The notes beneath the pieces were generated by a model, which was given only the letters and a program-made list of their open reading frames with translations, did not search any database and was not told where the DNA came from. Positions 1 through 10,300 of a stretch of 25,131 bases of DNA are shown one piece after another. Positions within the stretch are counted from its first letter, which is position 1; the number at the start of each line of letters is the position of its first letter. The position numbers were made by a program, and so were the translations under genes. The DNA is from a virus. The stretch spans positions 1 to 25,131 of IMG/VR virus record IMGVR_UViG_3300044712_001944; one strand, 5' to 3'.

Positions 1-127
1 AGATAAAAAAAGTAAGTATATATTCTTTAAATACTTAACGTTACAATGTTACAAATTATATTTCACTTTGCTTTCTATCAAAGAATAACCAAGAAGCCGA
101 AGCTATTGTAACAACTAATGTTATAAC
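1..127. repeat. Terminal direct repeat, left copy (circular overlap)
   Basis: Bases 1-127 are identical to 25005-25131, the last bases of the window. An exact 127-base end overlap is what a k-mer assembler leaves on a closed circle, so the replicon is circular with 25,004 unique bases. The copy holds the end of a minus-strand membrane protein gene (from 56) and the promoter region of the 103-aa gene at the other end. A true long terminal repeat of a linear virus is the alternative but is less likely, because the repeat starts and ends at arbitrary places, one of them inside a gene. Confidence 0.93.
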
Positions 128-385
128 AAGTGTACTTAATCCAACAACTCCATCCCCTAATGTCATTAGTAATGCAGTCATAAAACAAGATATTCCTGAG
201 ATTGTTGCCCACATTGCATAGTCTGCTGTTCCTGTCCTTGCTTTTTGTCTTGATATTCCACCTAAGAAAATTACTAAATAAACAAATACAAGTAACATTG
301 GAACAAATGTTGGGACTGCTTCAAAGATTCCACTAGATAAATTATCTAATCCATTTGTGGTATTTGGTAATGTGTATAAACTCAT
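56..385 (-). CDS. Small membrane protein with three hydrophobic segments
   Basis: A 109-aa protein I do not recognise as a named family. Hydrophobic segments lie near residues 25-45, 55-77 and 80-101, separated by a short basic turn (SRQKAR) and ending in DRKQSEI. The N-terminus carries two N-x-S/T sequons, suggesting it faces outside. The gene starts one base after the stop of the 143-aa gene upstream and is the last gene of the long leftward block before the promoter of the 103-aa gene. Small multi-helix proteins next to surface genes often sit in archaeal viral envelopes or pilus platforms. A role in the particle membrane is inference only. Confidence 0.72.
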   Translation of the reverse strand: MSLYTLPNTTNGLDNLSSGIFEAVPTFVPMLLVFVYLVIFLGGISRQKARTGTADYAMWATISGISCFMTALLMTLGDGVVGLSTLVITLVVTIASASWLFFDRKQSEI

Positions 386-386
386 T

Positions 387-818
387 TTAATCAGGCATCC
401 CCCTTATAGTTTTATAAACATAAAGTCCAATTAAGAAAATTACAAATCCTAATATTGTAGAAAATATATATCCAAATGCAGGATCATTTCCAAATATTTT
501 TGTTTTTATAATTGTTACTACATTTTCTATAACTGACATTGTTGATGAGTCTGTAATAGTAAATGCCCCCATAGTTTTTGGAGAGTCACTTCCTTCTTGT
601 ATTGTTGTATTAACTATTGAGGCATATTCATTTGTTTGTTGGTCTTTTAAATTAGATAAATTTCCTTGAGAGTTAGAAGAAAATGAACTAACTGACGGAT
701 CAGAAGCAATACTCACACTAACATTATTGTTTGTAGCAAAACTAACTCCAAATGCAACTATTGAAAGTGAAAATAAAATAAGCATTACTGCAGCTGCAGA
801 TAATTGTATTGTTCCCAT
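387..818 (-). CDS. Two-pass membrane protein with Ser/Asn-rich ectodomain
   Basis: A 143-aa protein with an N-terminal helix (about residues 7-27), a middle domain rich in Ser and Asn with several sequons (residues ~30-100), and a second helix near 115-137 followed by KTIRGMPD. This topology puts a loop of about 75 residues outside the membrane, as in small viral envelope or pilin-like proteins. The start codon overlaps the stop of the 1043-aa gene by one base (TAATG), indicating translational coupling. I do not recognise the family. Confidence 0.75.
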   Translation of the reverse strand: MGTIQLSAAAVMLILFSLSIVAFGVSFATNNNVSVSIASDPSVSSFSSNSQGNLSNLKDQQTNEYASIVNTTIQEGSDSPKTMGAFTITDSSTMSVIENVVTIIKTKIFGNDPAFGYIFSTILGFVIFLIGLYVYKTIRGMPD

Positions 819-3800
819 TAGTTTCTTCTACCTCCTTTAACAATTAATAATATTATTCCAACAGCTAAAAATAAGATTGTTGCAGATGTTCCAATAAATC
901 CATTACCCTCTAATATCTTCATAGCGAATAATAACAATACTCCAACAAATAAAAATATTGCGGTATAAACTGGATTGTCGCTTAATCCTGCACCAAGTAA
1001 TGTTAAGAAAACCATTATAGCAATAATAATTATTGCTCCCCCATATATTTCAGTTGGGCTTTGTCCCATTACTACTTGACCATAACTTTGTAATACCCCA
1101 TCTTTAAACAAAATTGCTGTTGCTGTTCCATTACCAAATGCTTCTGGTACAACACAAGTTAAAGTTCCTGAAGCTGAGATAATATAATCTGTACACATTG
1201 TAGTGCCTAACTTATCTTCACTTTGAACATAAAGAGTAACATTAGAAGCATTACCACTTGGAATAATAAATGTAGAGGTTATTTCTCTTGATGTTCTATT
1301 AAAAATAAAGCTATAATTAAAGTCTGCCTCTGTAGCAGTATAATCTGGGATGTTTATTCCTTCTGAAAATGCTTTAAAGTCAATAGTACAAGTTGTTATT
1401 GTTGGATTTTGACAAATTGCTCTTACATTACTAAAACTTCCCAATGTAACTCCATTTTTTGTAACAACAAAGTTATAAATAACATCATCAGTAACTAAAT
1501 GAGCTAATGTTTCTCCATTTGCATCTGTTTTTGGTATTTCTACAATCTTAAACACTCCTTCATCAATATATTTTCTATAAACATTGATTAGAGCATCAGC
1601 AATAGACAAATAAGAAGAATCTTTAAAGATTATTTTAAAAATTTGAGAAGTACTTGTGTTTAAATCATACAAACTTATATTGGTTGGGAAGTCAGAAATA
1701 TTTATTGTTTCATTTTGTAAGTGATAGAACTCTGTTTCATAACCATCAGAAGAATATTCAATCTGTGCATCTAAATTATATTGTTCAGTTGTTAAAGTTG
1801 AGTTAATACATATTCCAAAAGGGTTTGTTTTATTAAATAAGGTGTTATAGTCTAATAATAATGTTTTTGTTCCATAAGCATATATTTGTAGACTAATCTT
1901 AGCTTGACTATTTAGTGCTGTTCCATTTAAATTAGATTGTGTTGCTTCATCTTTTATGGTGAAATTGTATAATCTAACTGTATTTGTTGTACAATTATCC
2001 AATGCAAAGTTATTAACTGTTTGATTTAATGCTGTTGTATTTATTACTAATCCATCTCTTAAAACAAATATCCAATAAAAACTTAAATTAGTATTAGTTG
2101 TTACTGTTGGAGAAGTTAATGATTTAGATAATGAATAAAAATTTCCACTTGATGAGATACTTGCTGTATAATTTGTTCCATTATAATTAAGATAGGCAAT
2201 ATCTACAATAGTTCCATCTGTTGTTAAGTTGTAAGTAAAAGTATTGCTTACTGCTTCATATACGCTTGTAGAATAAGATGATGCATTAGTTATTATTGGA
2301 AGTCTAAATGTTCTATTACTCGTCGCAAATCCACAAACTCCATCTGAATCACATCCTTCAACATTCCAGTTATAAGTTCCTGCAGGATAAGTATTTGAAA
2401 AAACAACTGTTCCAAATGTTGGATTAAGAGGTACAAGTCCATTTCCATTATTCCATAATGAACTTATATCTGTTGATGTTAATGTATTATTCCACATGGC
2501 TACTTCATCTAATACCATATTTTGGTCATCAGGATAATTATATCTTGGAAAGGTATAATACCAAGCAATATTTGAACCAACTCCAAAAGTAGTAGTATTA
2601 TACAAAGCTAATTGATTATTTAACCATAATTCTCTTGTTCTTGTTACATTATTATATTGCCAAACAACAAAATTCCAACCAGCAGAAAAGGTCTTATTAC
2701 CACAATATGGATTTCCTCCAGCTGGTGCTCCTGCATATACATCTACAATATACATACACAAATTACCAGTCGCATTCATCCAAATTGTATCTCTACCAGA
2801 TCCACCTTCTTCAGTAAACATAATAAATTGTTCATGGTTAGTTGCATTCATTTTAACCCATAAAGAAGTTGAACGATTGACTCCTAAATTTAAATTAGAA
2901 ATATTAAAATATTTTCCAGTAGCACTAAAATTCCAAGCAGAACTAATCTTACCACTTACATTTGTTGGTGTTCCTACAAGTGTTCCATTTTTTAATCCTG
3001 TACCTACTGAATCTATTGCTATTGTTCCTGAACCTTCATTTAATCCATAATAAGCAACTAATTTATTACTTACACTTGTTAAAGTTGTATTTCTTAATCC
3101 CCAACTTCCAGTTGAATTATCATATAAACTCATATTAACTAAATAAGCTCCACCTGTTACATTTGCTGAAGCATTAATAGTTACAGGATTAGAATAAACT
3201 GTTGCTCCATTTGCTGGACTATTTAATATAACTTCTGCTTGACTTCCTGTCGAAATGTTACCCCATGTTGCCCATTCATCTAATGTCTTACCTTGTGTTT
3301 TAATAACCCAATCAATAGACATATAAGGAGCTTTTGTTCCTTCTAATTTAATTTTATAAGTTCCTTTTGGTAATTTATCTCCCAAATTATAATTAATCCA
3401 ATCTTGATGTTTTCCAACTTCTACATTAATACATTCTTGAGGAGTATAATAAGTTCCATTCTTTTCATTATATATTTGTTTCAAATCTGTACATTTAGTT
3501 TCATAATCAATGACATCTCCATAATAATATAAATTCCAGCTTCTAATATTTCTTTCTTCTCTTTTGCCCTCATCTAATCTATAAAACTTAATGTCATCAA
3601 TTAAACTTCCATCGCTAAAAGTTTCAATAGTAAACTCATCTAAACAACTAATATCATTACCACAACTTTCTGTATGTTTTGTAATTGCTCCCTTAAATAT
3701 ATCTGCCCCTAAACCAATAACATCTTTAATTAAAATTGGTTGATAAGTTTCCCATATTTCACTGTATTCTAAACTTTCTGTTCCAATTACTAATGATTTA

Positions 3801-3949
3801 TCTTGTGAATAAGTTAAATCTGATTTAACTGAAAGAAATTCTGCAGATACAAAACTTGTTAAAATTAGTATGAAGAATAATATAGGTAATACTAAAAAAA
3901 CCTTACTATGGGCTTGTAATTGCTGTGTTTTTTGTGATTTTGTCGTCAT
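818..3949 (-). CDS. Large surface protein with LamG-like domain and C-terminal membrane anchor
   Basis: A 1043-aa exported protein. A signal/anchor helix spans residues ~17-36. A disulfide-rich-looking domain (Cys at about 96, 102, 153, 173) runs to an EWATW motif near 225. An Ig-like stretch follows, then a concanavalin/LamG-like jelly-roll (about 295-510), recognisable by the AYYGLNEGSGT start and the LDEVAMWNNTLT end. After further beta-rich repeats the protein ends with three hydrophobic helices (about 965-1040) and a KGGRRN tail. N-x-S/T sequons are very frequent, implying heavy N-glycosylation. LamG-type folds bind glycans, so a host-attachment or surface-spike role is likely. The N-terminal half resembles the protein encoded at 5748-7301. 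It is coupled to its neighbours by ATGA and TAATG overlaps. Confidence 0.88.
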   Translation of the reverse strand: MTTKSQKTQQLQAHSKVFLVLPILFFILILTSFVSAEFLSVKSDLTYSQDKSLVIGTESLEYSEIWETYQPILIKDVIGLGADIFKGAITKHTESCGNDISCLDEFTIETFSDGSLIDDIKFYRLDEGKREERNIRSWNLYYYGDVIDYETKCTDLKQIYNEKNGTYYTPQECINVEVGKHQDWINYNLGDKLPKGTYKIKLEGTKAPYMSIDWVIKTQGKTLDEWATWGNISTGSQAEVILNSPANGATVYSNPVTINASANVTGGAYLVNMSLYDNSTGSWGLRNTTLTSVSNKLVAYYGLNEGSGTIAIDSVGTGLKNGTLVGTPTNVSGKISSAWNFSATGKYFNISNLNLGVNRSTSLWVKMNATNHEQFIMFTEEGGSGRDTIWMNATGNLCMYIVDVYAGAPAGGNPYCGNKTFSAGWNFVVWQYNNVTRTRELWLNNQLALYNTTTFGVGSNIAWYYTFPRYNYPDDQNMVLDEVAMWNNTLTSTDISSLWNNGNGLVPLNPTFGTVVFSNTYPAGTYNWNVEGCDSDGVCGFATSNRTFRLPIITNASSYSTSVYEAVSNTFTYNLTTDGTIVDIAYLNYNGTNYTASISSSGNFYSLSKSLTSPTVTTNTNLSFYWIFVLRDGLVINTTALNQTVNNFALDNCTTNTVRLYNFTIKDEATQSNLNGTALNSQAKISLQIYAYGTKTLLLDYNTLFNKTNPFGICINSTLTTEQYNLDAQIEYSSDGYETEFYHLQNETINISDFPTNISLYDLNTSTSQIFKIIFKDSSYLSIADALINVYRKYIDEGVFKIVEIPKTDANGETLAHLVTDDVIYNFVVTKNGVTLGSFSNVRAICQNPTITTCTIDFKAFSEGINIPDYTATEADFNYSFIFNRTSREITSTFIIPSGNASNVTLYVQSEDKLGTTMCTDYIISASGTLTCVVPEAFGNGTATAILFKDGVLQSYGQVVMGQSPTEIYGGAIIIIAIMVFLTLLGAGLSDNPVYTAIFLFVGVLLLFAMKILEGNGFIGTSATILFLAVGIILLIVKGGRRN

Positions 3950-4512
3950 ATTCCACTAAATCCTCCCATTTCATTTTGTCTACCTGCAAACATAAATATT
4001 CCAGCAATAAAAGCAATAATTGTTAATATCATTGGAGAATATAATATCATGTAAGCTAATAATGTTTGTTCTTTCATTCTTGTTGCAATTTCATCTGTTC
4101 CTGTATAAATATTTTCATACATATTGCTTAAAATTATTGAAGCCACAATTAATAATATCATTAACACAAAGTATAATCCAATTAATGCAGCACTAGGATT
4201 ATATCCATAAGAAACTACAAATACTATTGAGAATATTAAAGCTAATACATAAGCAAAACCAATTAACCATGGAAGAGCCTGAACAAAAGAATCCATTACA
4301 CCAAAGGTTTGTCTTCCAACATCAGATAAGTTTGTACCACCAACAACACCTAAGTCTTCCATTACTGGAGTTATTGTATCACTACCAAAATCTAATATAG
4401 CAACAACACCAGACATAATAAAACCAATTATTAATATTGAAAGTAAAACTATAAAGAATACAATTATTCCGAATGCTCCTTTCTTATTTTTCTTTTTTAA
4501 TAAAGGTTTCAT
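3946..4512 (-). CDS. Polytopic membrane protein with KKG-type N-terminus
   Basis: A 188-aa protein with a basic N-terminus (KKKNKKGAFG) running straight into a long hydrophobic helix, the arrangement seen in archaeal class III (prepilin-like) signal sequences and frequent in DPANN membrane proteins. Three further hydrophobic stretches lie near residues 75-98, 103-128 and 150-175. The gene is coupled on both sides by ATGA overlaps, with the 69-aa gene upstream and the 1043-aa surface protein downstream. I do not recognise a catalytic motif. A structural or assembly role in the envelope is inferred from the context. Confidence 0.78.
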   Translation of the reverse strand: MKPLLKKKNKKGAFGIIVFFIVLLSILIIGFIMSGVVAILDFGSDTITPVMEDLGVVGGTNLSDVGRQTFGVMDSFVQALPWLIGFAYVLALIFSIVFVVSYGYNPSAALIGLYFVLMILLIVASIILSNMYENIYTGTDEIATRMKEQTLLAYMILYSPMILTIIAFIAGIFMFAGRQNEMGGFSGI

Positions 4513-4718
4513 TGTCTTTTAGGTTTTGTTTTAAGTTCCTCCAAACTTAATCTATAACCATTAGTTCTTCTTAATAATCTAGTCATCTCTGAAATACTTA
4601 GTTCTTTCGGTTTTAGATTAGCTAGGTTTTTTTCTAATCTAATCCTTGCAATTTCTCTCATTTCTCTTTCAAAATCAGAATCAATCCTTTGTGGTGGAGC
4701 TATTTTTCTTGTAGCCAT
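4509..4718 (-). CDS. Small basic soluble protein
   Basis: A 69-aa charged protein with no membrane segment or cysteine. It is rich in Arg, Lys and Glu and is probably mostly helical (residues ~14-60). It sits between two membrane protein genes with one-base and four-base overlaps, so it is likely translated in step with them. Possible roles are a cytoplasmic or internal partner of the membrane proteins or a nucleic-acid binder. The sequence does not decide. Family unknown. Confidence 0.68.
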   Translation of the reverse strand: MATRKIAPPQRIDSDFEREMREIARIRLEKNLANLKPKELSISEMTRLLRRTNGYRLSLEELKTKPKRQ

Positions 4719-5461
4719 TATATTCTACCCTCTGGGAATATTCCCCTATTTAATAATTCTTTAAACTTTTTATCCTCTAAGAAACTTGAAACTATCCAAA
4801 TAAACCATAGGATAACAATAGGTAATGCTAGTCCAAGTAATATTTGGAAGAATGTGAAGAATACCTTATGTAATAATTCATCTCCAAGATAATTAAAGCT
4901 CAAATTAGATGCTATGTAGATTATAGTAACAAAAATCATATACTCAACAAACCACAAAGCACTTCTCAAATATTTTAAATAATTTATTTGTACAATTCTT
5001 CCCTCTTCATCTCTTGTGTTTGATGAGGGTAATTTATTTATAAAAAATGGTATTGCAAATATTATTAATAAAAGTATAACAAAAAATCCTTGAGAAACAA
5101 TTGATTGTGATGTAGAAAGTATATTTCCTGATGGACTTATATCAAATACATAACTAAAAACTTGTGCAGTTCCAGATGGATTAAAAATACCATTAACTTT
5201 GTAATTTCCTAGTTCAGAAGTATTACAGAATGTATAATTAAAGAATGTTCCATTTTTTGTGTATGAATCTCCAACCCCATAAATTGTTTGATTGGGGGAA
5301 ACTATTGAAGATATATTAGAATAAGTACAATCAGCACAGATTTGAGGTAATTTAACACAAGAATTTTGTTTGTAAGTTCCAATGTTCTCTCCAGCTTCTC
5401 CAGCACTAACTAAACCAAGTAACATTATTCCGAAGATGAAAGCTAATAATACTTTGTTCAT
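4718..5461 (-). CDS. Membrane protein with secreted Cys/Asn-rich N-domain and C-terminal helices
   Basis: A protein of about 247 aa. The start at 5461 is preferred over one two codons upstream because its ATG overlaps the preceding stop (ATGA). It has a cleavable-looking signal peptide ending near LVSAGEAG. An exported domain of about 100 residues follows with five Cys and several sequons, including a CADCTYSN motif. Three to four membrane helices then span about residues 122-232. Proteins with this CxxC ectodomain plus helices recur in DPANN-type genomes as uncharacterised membrane proteins (general impression, not a searched match). It is likely a surface or envelope component. Confidence 0.8.
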   Translation of the reverse strand: MNKVLLAFIFGIMLLGLVSAGEAGENIGTYKQNSCVKLPQICADCTYSNISSIVSPNQTIYGVGDSYTKNGTFFNYTFCNTSELGNYKVNGIFNPSGTAQVFSYVFDISPSGNILSTSQSIVSQGFFVILLLIIFAIPFFINKLPSSNTRDEEGRIVQINYLKYLRSALWFVEYMIFVTIIYIASNLSFNYLGDELLHKVFFTFFQILLGLALPIVILWFIWIVSSFLEDKKFKELLNRGIFPEGRI

Positions 5462-5748
5462 ATACAACTCCAGTCATTTAAGTTTAAATATAATTCTGTT
5501 GAGCTTGTTGCTTTGTAACATGTACAATTAGCAGGAACATACCAAACATCTCCATTCAAAACTGCACAACTTGTTGTTTCTGAATCTGTTAATGTGAAGT
5601 TTATTGAACTATAAGTTGGAGCAGTATATCCATTTGTAAGAGTGAAGTTTATTGAACTATAAGTTGGAGCAGTATAAGAACTTACAAAAGCTAAAGTTAA
5701 AACTAATGTAATTCCTATTCCATAAATTAAAAGTATATTTTTATTCAT
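5458..5748 (-). CDS. Small secreted repeat protein
   Basis: A 96-aa protein starting with a signal/anchor helix (MNKNILLIYGIGITLVLTLA). Two nearly identical 16-residue repeats follow, each with the core YTAPTYSSINFTLT, and then a C-terminal segment with four Cys (CAVLNGDVWYV...CTCY...WSC). The start at 5748 is chosen because it overlaps the upstream stop as TAATG. An ATG two codons earlier is the alternative. It sits among surface proteins, and its sequons suggest it is glycosylated. Family unknown. It could be a small spike, linker or adhesin subunit. Confidence 0.72.
   Translation of the reverse strand: MNKNILLIYGIGITLVLTLAFVSSYTAPTYSSINFTLTNGYTAPTYSSINFTLTDSETTSCAVLNGDVWYVPANCTCYKATSSTELYLNLNDWSCI
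5594..5676. repeat. 48-bp tandem duplication inside the small secreted protein gene
   Basis: Bases 5594-5628 and 5642-5676 are identical (35 bp) at a period of 48 bp, which encodes the repeated 16-residue unit. Identity at the DNA level as well as the protein level indicates a recent in-frame duplication or active copy-number change. Confidence 0.9.
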
Positions 5749-7301
5749 TAGCATCTTCCCGATATAAATGGTTTAGCTTGACCAATTAAACTATTATTTA
5801 AATAAGCAACAGCTGTGAAATTCTTTGTTGAATTCATAATTTCTACTAGCCATAAACCTGTTACTCCACTCGTTGTATTATAAGTTTCTGATTTATTATT
5901 TTGGTTAAATATTACAATATCTGCTCCATTTAATCCATTTCCACTTCCATCTTTAACATAACCTGAAAAGTTACATGGTTGAGAATAACATTCTGTTCCA
6001 TAGGCACATCCAACTCCTGAATTGTATAAATAAGTTATGTCTGTTTGAGATAATGTTCTATTCCAAAATACTGCTTCATCAATTTTTCCATTCACTGCTC
6101 TTGTAGTTGCTGGTTCATTACCAAGAGTTAATTTTGAATTATCATATGTTATTGCTCTTGTATTTGAAGTCTTTAATACTCCATCTAAGTATAAATTAAG
6201 TGTTCCATTATTTGTTAAAGTTATCATAGTCCATTTATTAAAATAAGGAGTATATGTAATATCAGCAGTATTATAACTAGTTCCATCATAGTTTGTTGCC
6301 TGTATAGCTGTTGTTGATGTAAATAATATACTAGTATCTTTATCTCCACCAGCAGTATTTCTTATATTAATAACTCTATCAAATTGTTCTGCACTTGTTA
6401 TATTTGCCCATAAATTATAAGAAGTAAATGCACTTCCATTTGTTCCAAAACCTGTTGCATTTGCCGCATCACTATTTGTATCATACAAATATGCTTGATT
6501 TAATAATCCAGCTTGATTAACTGTTATCCCATAATTAGTCATATTAATTCTGTTAGCAGAATCTACAACCACTGTTCCACTTGCCTCATCTAAATGATAG
6601 GCAGTAGTTAATCCAGTACTTAAATTACCAGTCCAAGTTGCCCATTCAGTAACTTTAACATCTGTTGTATCTACTGTGAAAGTTGGTATCCATTCTATTT
6701 TTTCTCCTTCTTTAACATCTGCAAATAATGCTAAAGTAATTGGTTTGTCTGTTAATAATTTTCCATCATAAGATAACCATTCATCTTCAAAATGACTTCC
6801 ACTTATAACTTGCTTACAATCTTGTACCTTTGTTCCATTTTTTGATATTTCTTCTGTAGCAGTACATTCAGTTGTATAATCAATTACTTCTTTTGTTCCT
6901 ATTGAAAGATATTTATAATCAACTGGTTTTGTTATGCTTTTTGAATTTTCTTTTAAATTATATAATTCTAACTGTTTAATAAAAGAATTTATATCTATCT
7001 TTGGAGAAACTGTTATTTGTGCTACCTTCTGATAACCAAGTCCAACTTGATAATTTAAAGGGGTATCTAGTTTAATAGTAACAAGTTCTTCTTTTAATCC
7101 ATCAGCACTACTAACTTTTAATTCTTGTGTTGAATTTGTATAATTAACTACTTTGTCCTCTAAAACTTTTGTTGTTGTTCCATCTATTAATTCTGCTTCT
7201 ATTGTTTCTCCCGCATTTGTTGGTTTCATAAAGAATATTAAAACTCCAATTAACAAAAGCATTCCTAAAGATACTCCTAACATTATATGTGTTTTATTCA
7301 T
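5748..7301 (-). CDS. LamG-like surface protein with N-terminal membrane anchor
   Basis: A protein of about 517 aa. The start at 7301 is preferred because its ATG overlaps the fibre gene stop (ATGA). A single helix near residues 5-25 anchors or exports it. The domain that follows shares a layout with the 1043-aa protein: a Cys pair, then an EWATW motif near residue 220, then a LamG/concanavalin-like fold beginning TAYHLDEASGTVVVDS and ending DEAVFWNRTLSQTDI. It ends with a C-terminal beta domain (PCNFSGYVKDGSGNGLNGADIVIF) resembling a carboxypeptidase-regulatory-like or Ig-type module. There are many sequons. It probably binds host glycans or decorates the particle. It differs from the 1043-aa paralogue in lacking the C-terminal triple helix. 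Confidence 0.85.
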   Translation of the reverse strand: MNKTHIMLGVSLGMLLLIGVLIFFMKPTNAGETIEAELIDGTTTKVLEDKVVNYTNSTQELKVSSADGLKEELVTIKLDTPLNYQVGLGYQKVAQITVSPKIDINSFIKQLELYNLKENSKSITKPVDYKYLSIGTKEVIDYTTECTATEEISKNGTKVQDCKQVISGSHFEDEWLSYDGKLLTDKPITLALFADVKEGEKIEWIPTFTVDTTDVKVTEWATWTGNLSTGLTTAYHLDEASGTVVVDSANRINMTNYGITVNQAGLLNQAYLYDTNSDAANATGFGTNGSAFTSYNLWANITSAEQFDRVINIRNTAGGDKDTSILFTSTTAIQATNYDGTSYNTADITYTPYFNKWTMITLTNNGTLNLYLDGVLKTSNTRAITYDNSKLTLGNEPATTRAVNGKIDEAVFWNRTLSQTDITYLYNSGVGCAYGTECYSQPCNFSGYVKDGSGNGLNGADIVIFNQNNKSETYNTTSGVTGLWLVEIMNSTKNFTAVAYLNNSLIGQAKPFISGRC

Positions 7302-10300
7302 CCTTTGATAACCCAACCAGTACCATTATGTCTGATGTAAGCTCCTCCTGTTCCATTTGTAAGATAATTATTTGTTAGAGTTACATTTGCTCCGAATGTT
7401 TGAATACTTGAAAATGTATTAGTAGCATCTGTCTTTGCTAATGTTCCATTGTAAGCAATAGTCCAAGTTGGTTTTGTTAAATATGTGGAGTAGTTAGCAT
7501 TCCAATTTGCACTTCCTGATGTGCTAGAGTTTAAAGCATAATCATATCCCAATGTTAAATTCTTACCTTGGGAGAATATACTTGTTGTAGCATTAATATC
7601 TCCGAGGACATTTAATTTATTTTGAGGACTTCCTGTTGCGATACCAACATTTCCACCTGTCTTTAACATTATATTTGGATTACCACTATTCCAATCTCCT
7701 ATTGCCAAATCTCTATAATTAGTTCCATCATAAGCTAATAATCTTCCAGCATGACCTGTTTCATAATAATACATTGAAGTATAATTTCCTATTGTTGTTG
7801 GAAGTGTTGTTGTACCATTAGCAATAAATGCTCCATTTGTTCTTGCTTGTCCATTAACATCTAAAGCCAAGTTTGCAGAATTAGAACCTATTGAAATATA
7901 ATTAACATTAGTTAAGTTTTTAGCATTTAAATCTACATTTGAACCTGCTCCTGTGAATGGAACATAAGAAGTATTAGTTGCATTCCAATCTGCTGAATGT
8001 AATAAAGTTCCATTATAAGCATCTATCCACCAATTCTTTATGTAACCAGTAGCATTCCAATCTTTTATATAACCACTAACATTCCAATCTTTAATTAATC
8101 CAGATGAATTATAATTAACTAAATCAGAAGTTTTAGCAATTGTTCCATTCATTACATTAACCCAAGAAGCCATTGTACCATTAACAACATTTGCCCAAGT
8201 AACATGAGTTAAGAACGTTGAATAATTTGTACCTCTAAATGTATCATTTAAATATATTGGGGCAGTAGTTGAGTTGTAATAAGCATAGGGATTTGAAACT
8301 AAATAATAAGAAGTGTTAGTTATGCTACTCCAAGTTGAATTATATTTTGTGAAATTATCTGTCCACTTAGGGTCTAGTTCTGTTTGTGGATTAGTTGAAT
8401 TATAATAAGAATAAGGATTTGATAAGCCATAATATAAACTATCAGCATAGGTTTTATTGAATGTAGCAAATGTACTATTCCAATATGTATTTCCATTAAG
8501 CAACTGATTATTGTTTGTTGGTACTGAACTTGCTAAAGCTAAAGTTCCATTAACTGCATTTGCCCAAGTTATATGTGTAAGGAAAGTAGAGTAGTTTGTA
8601 CCTCTAAAAGTATCATTTAAATAAATTGGTGCTGTTGAACTATTGTAATATGAGTAAGGATTTGATAATCCATAGTATAAAGTATCAGCATAAGTTTTAT
8701 TGAATGTAGCAAAAGTTGAATTCCAATAAGTATTAGGATTACTTGCTAAATAATAAGAAGTATTAGTTGCATTCCATTGTGAAGCTAATAAAACTGTTCC
8801 ATTAACAATATTAACCCACCAGTTTTTAATATATCCAGTAGCATTATCGTCCTTTATTAATCCACTTGCATTCCAGTTAGCAATATATCCTGAGGCATTC
8901 CAATCTTTAATGTATCCAGTTGCATTCCAATTAGCAATATAGCCTGTTGAATTCCAATCTTTTATAAGTCCTGTTGTATTATAAGAATGATAAGTGTTAT
9001 TTGTTGTGTTAGACCAGGAAGCATTATACTTTGTGAAGTTATCTGTCCATTGTGGGTCTGTTTCTGTATATGAAGTTAATACTCCAGTTAGTTGAGAACC
9101 ATTACCAAAGAAATAACTTCCTGTTATGTTATAGCCAGTATTATTTAGGTTTTCATTTTTATGGAATGAGAAAGGGTCAATTTCTGTTCCTGCTGGTGTT
9201 GATAGCCCTTCACTGATTGTAACCCAATCATAATAATGAACATGACCAGTATTCCCATTTGCAGATTGATAAAATCTTAATTGAACAACTCCACCACTTA
9301 TATGTTCCGATTCATCAAACACACCTATTTGTTTTATATTATATTCTGATACTTCTCCAAGTGTTGCATAGTTTTCCCAATCTCCATCAGCAAAATCATA
9401 TAATTGAACATTAACTAGATGGTTTTCTCCTGCTGTTGATTTATACCTAAAAACAATTTGATTAAAAGATGTAATACCTGTGAAATTAACTCTAAAGTCT
9501 AAACCTGTTGCCCCACTTGCTTCAGTTACATTATAAGAAATTCCATCATAAGTTAAAAGGTTTCCTATAACTCCAGCACCTGTTCCTCTTACTGCTGAAA
9601 TAGCTGAAGCATTAAAATACATTGTTTCTAATTTAGTTTGATTAAATACAATTCTAGCATTTGCAGCATCCCAATAAATATATCCAGCTGAATCATTATT
9701 CCAATTATTTTGATTAAGATGTAATGATAATGGTTCTGCTACTGGAGAGTATAATGTATCTGCGTATGTTTTATTCCAATTAAATAAAGTTAGATATGTT
9801 GAATAGTTTTGTCTAAATGTATCGTTTATGTATATTGGGGCCGTGGTTATATTATAATAAGCATTTGGATTAGAAGCTAAGTAATAATTACTTAATGAAC
9901 TGTTTAAAGCTAAAGTACCATTAACTGCTTCTGTCCAAGTTATTTTATTTAAAAAATCTGAATAATTAGCATTCCATAAACTTTCACTTGTTAAGTAAGT
10001 TCCATTAGTTGCATAAAGATAACCATCTGTTAAATTATAATTATTTGAGAAAACATCTCCAGAAAAATTTGCTATCTCTGTGTCCATATTTACTTTAAAT
10101 AATTGTTTACTATCAGAATTTCTCATGAACAAAAATCCCCCTAATTTATCTGTAATATCAAATACCAAATAATTTTTTCCCAAATCTAAAGTATCTGTAT
10201 TATCAGAATACAGAGAAAGAAATTCATCTGTTTCATTTCTAAACATTATACCTGTAGAAGTTGCATTTAAAGTTAAGTAATTACTTGTCAAAGCATTTGC

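Noticed and set aside
1-127. Long terminal repeat of a linear virus or transposon ends
   Set aside because: The repeat is direct, exactly 127 bases, cuts through a gene and has no inverted ends, which fits assembly overlap on a circle.
2635-2863. Plus-strand open frames inside the 1043-aa surface protein gene
   Set aside because: They are low-complexity antisense shadows of a clearly coding gene.
8818-8976. Regular ~30-bp repeats considered as a CRISPR array
   Set aside because: The repeats are contiguous without unique spacers and encode an in-frame protein repeat of the fibre.
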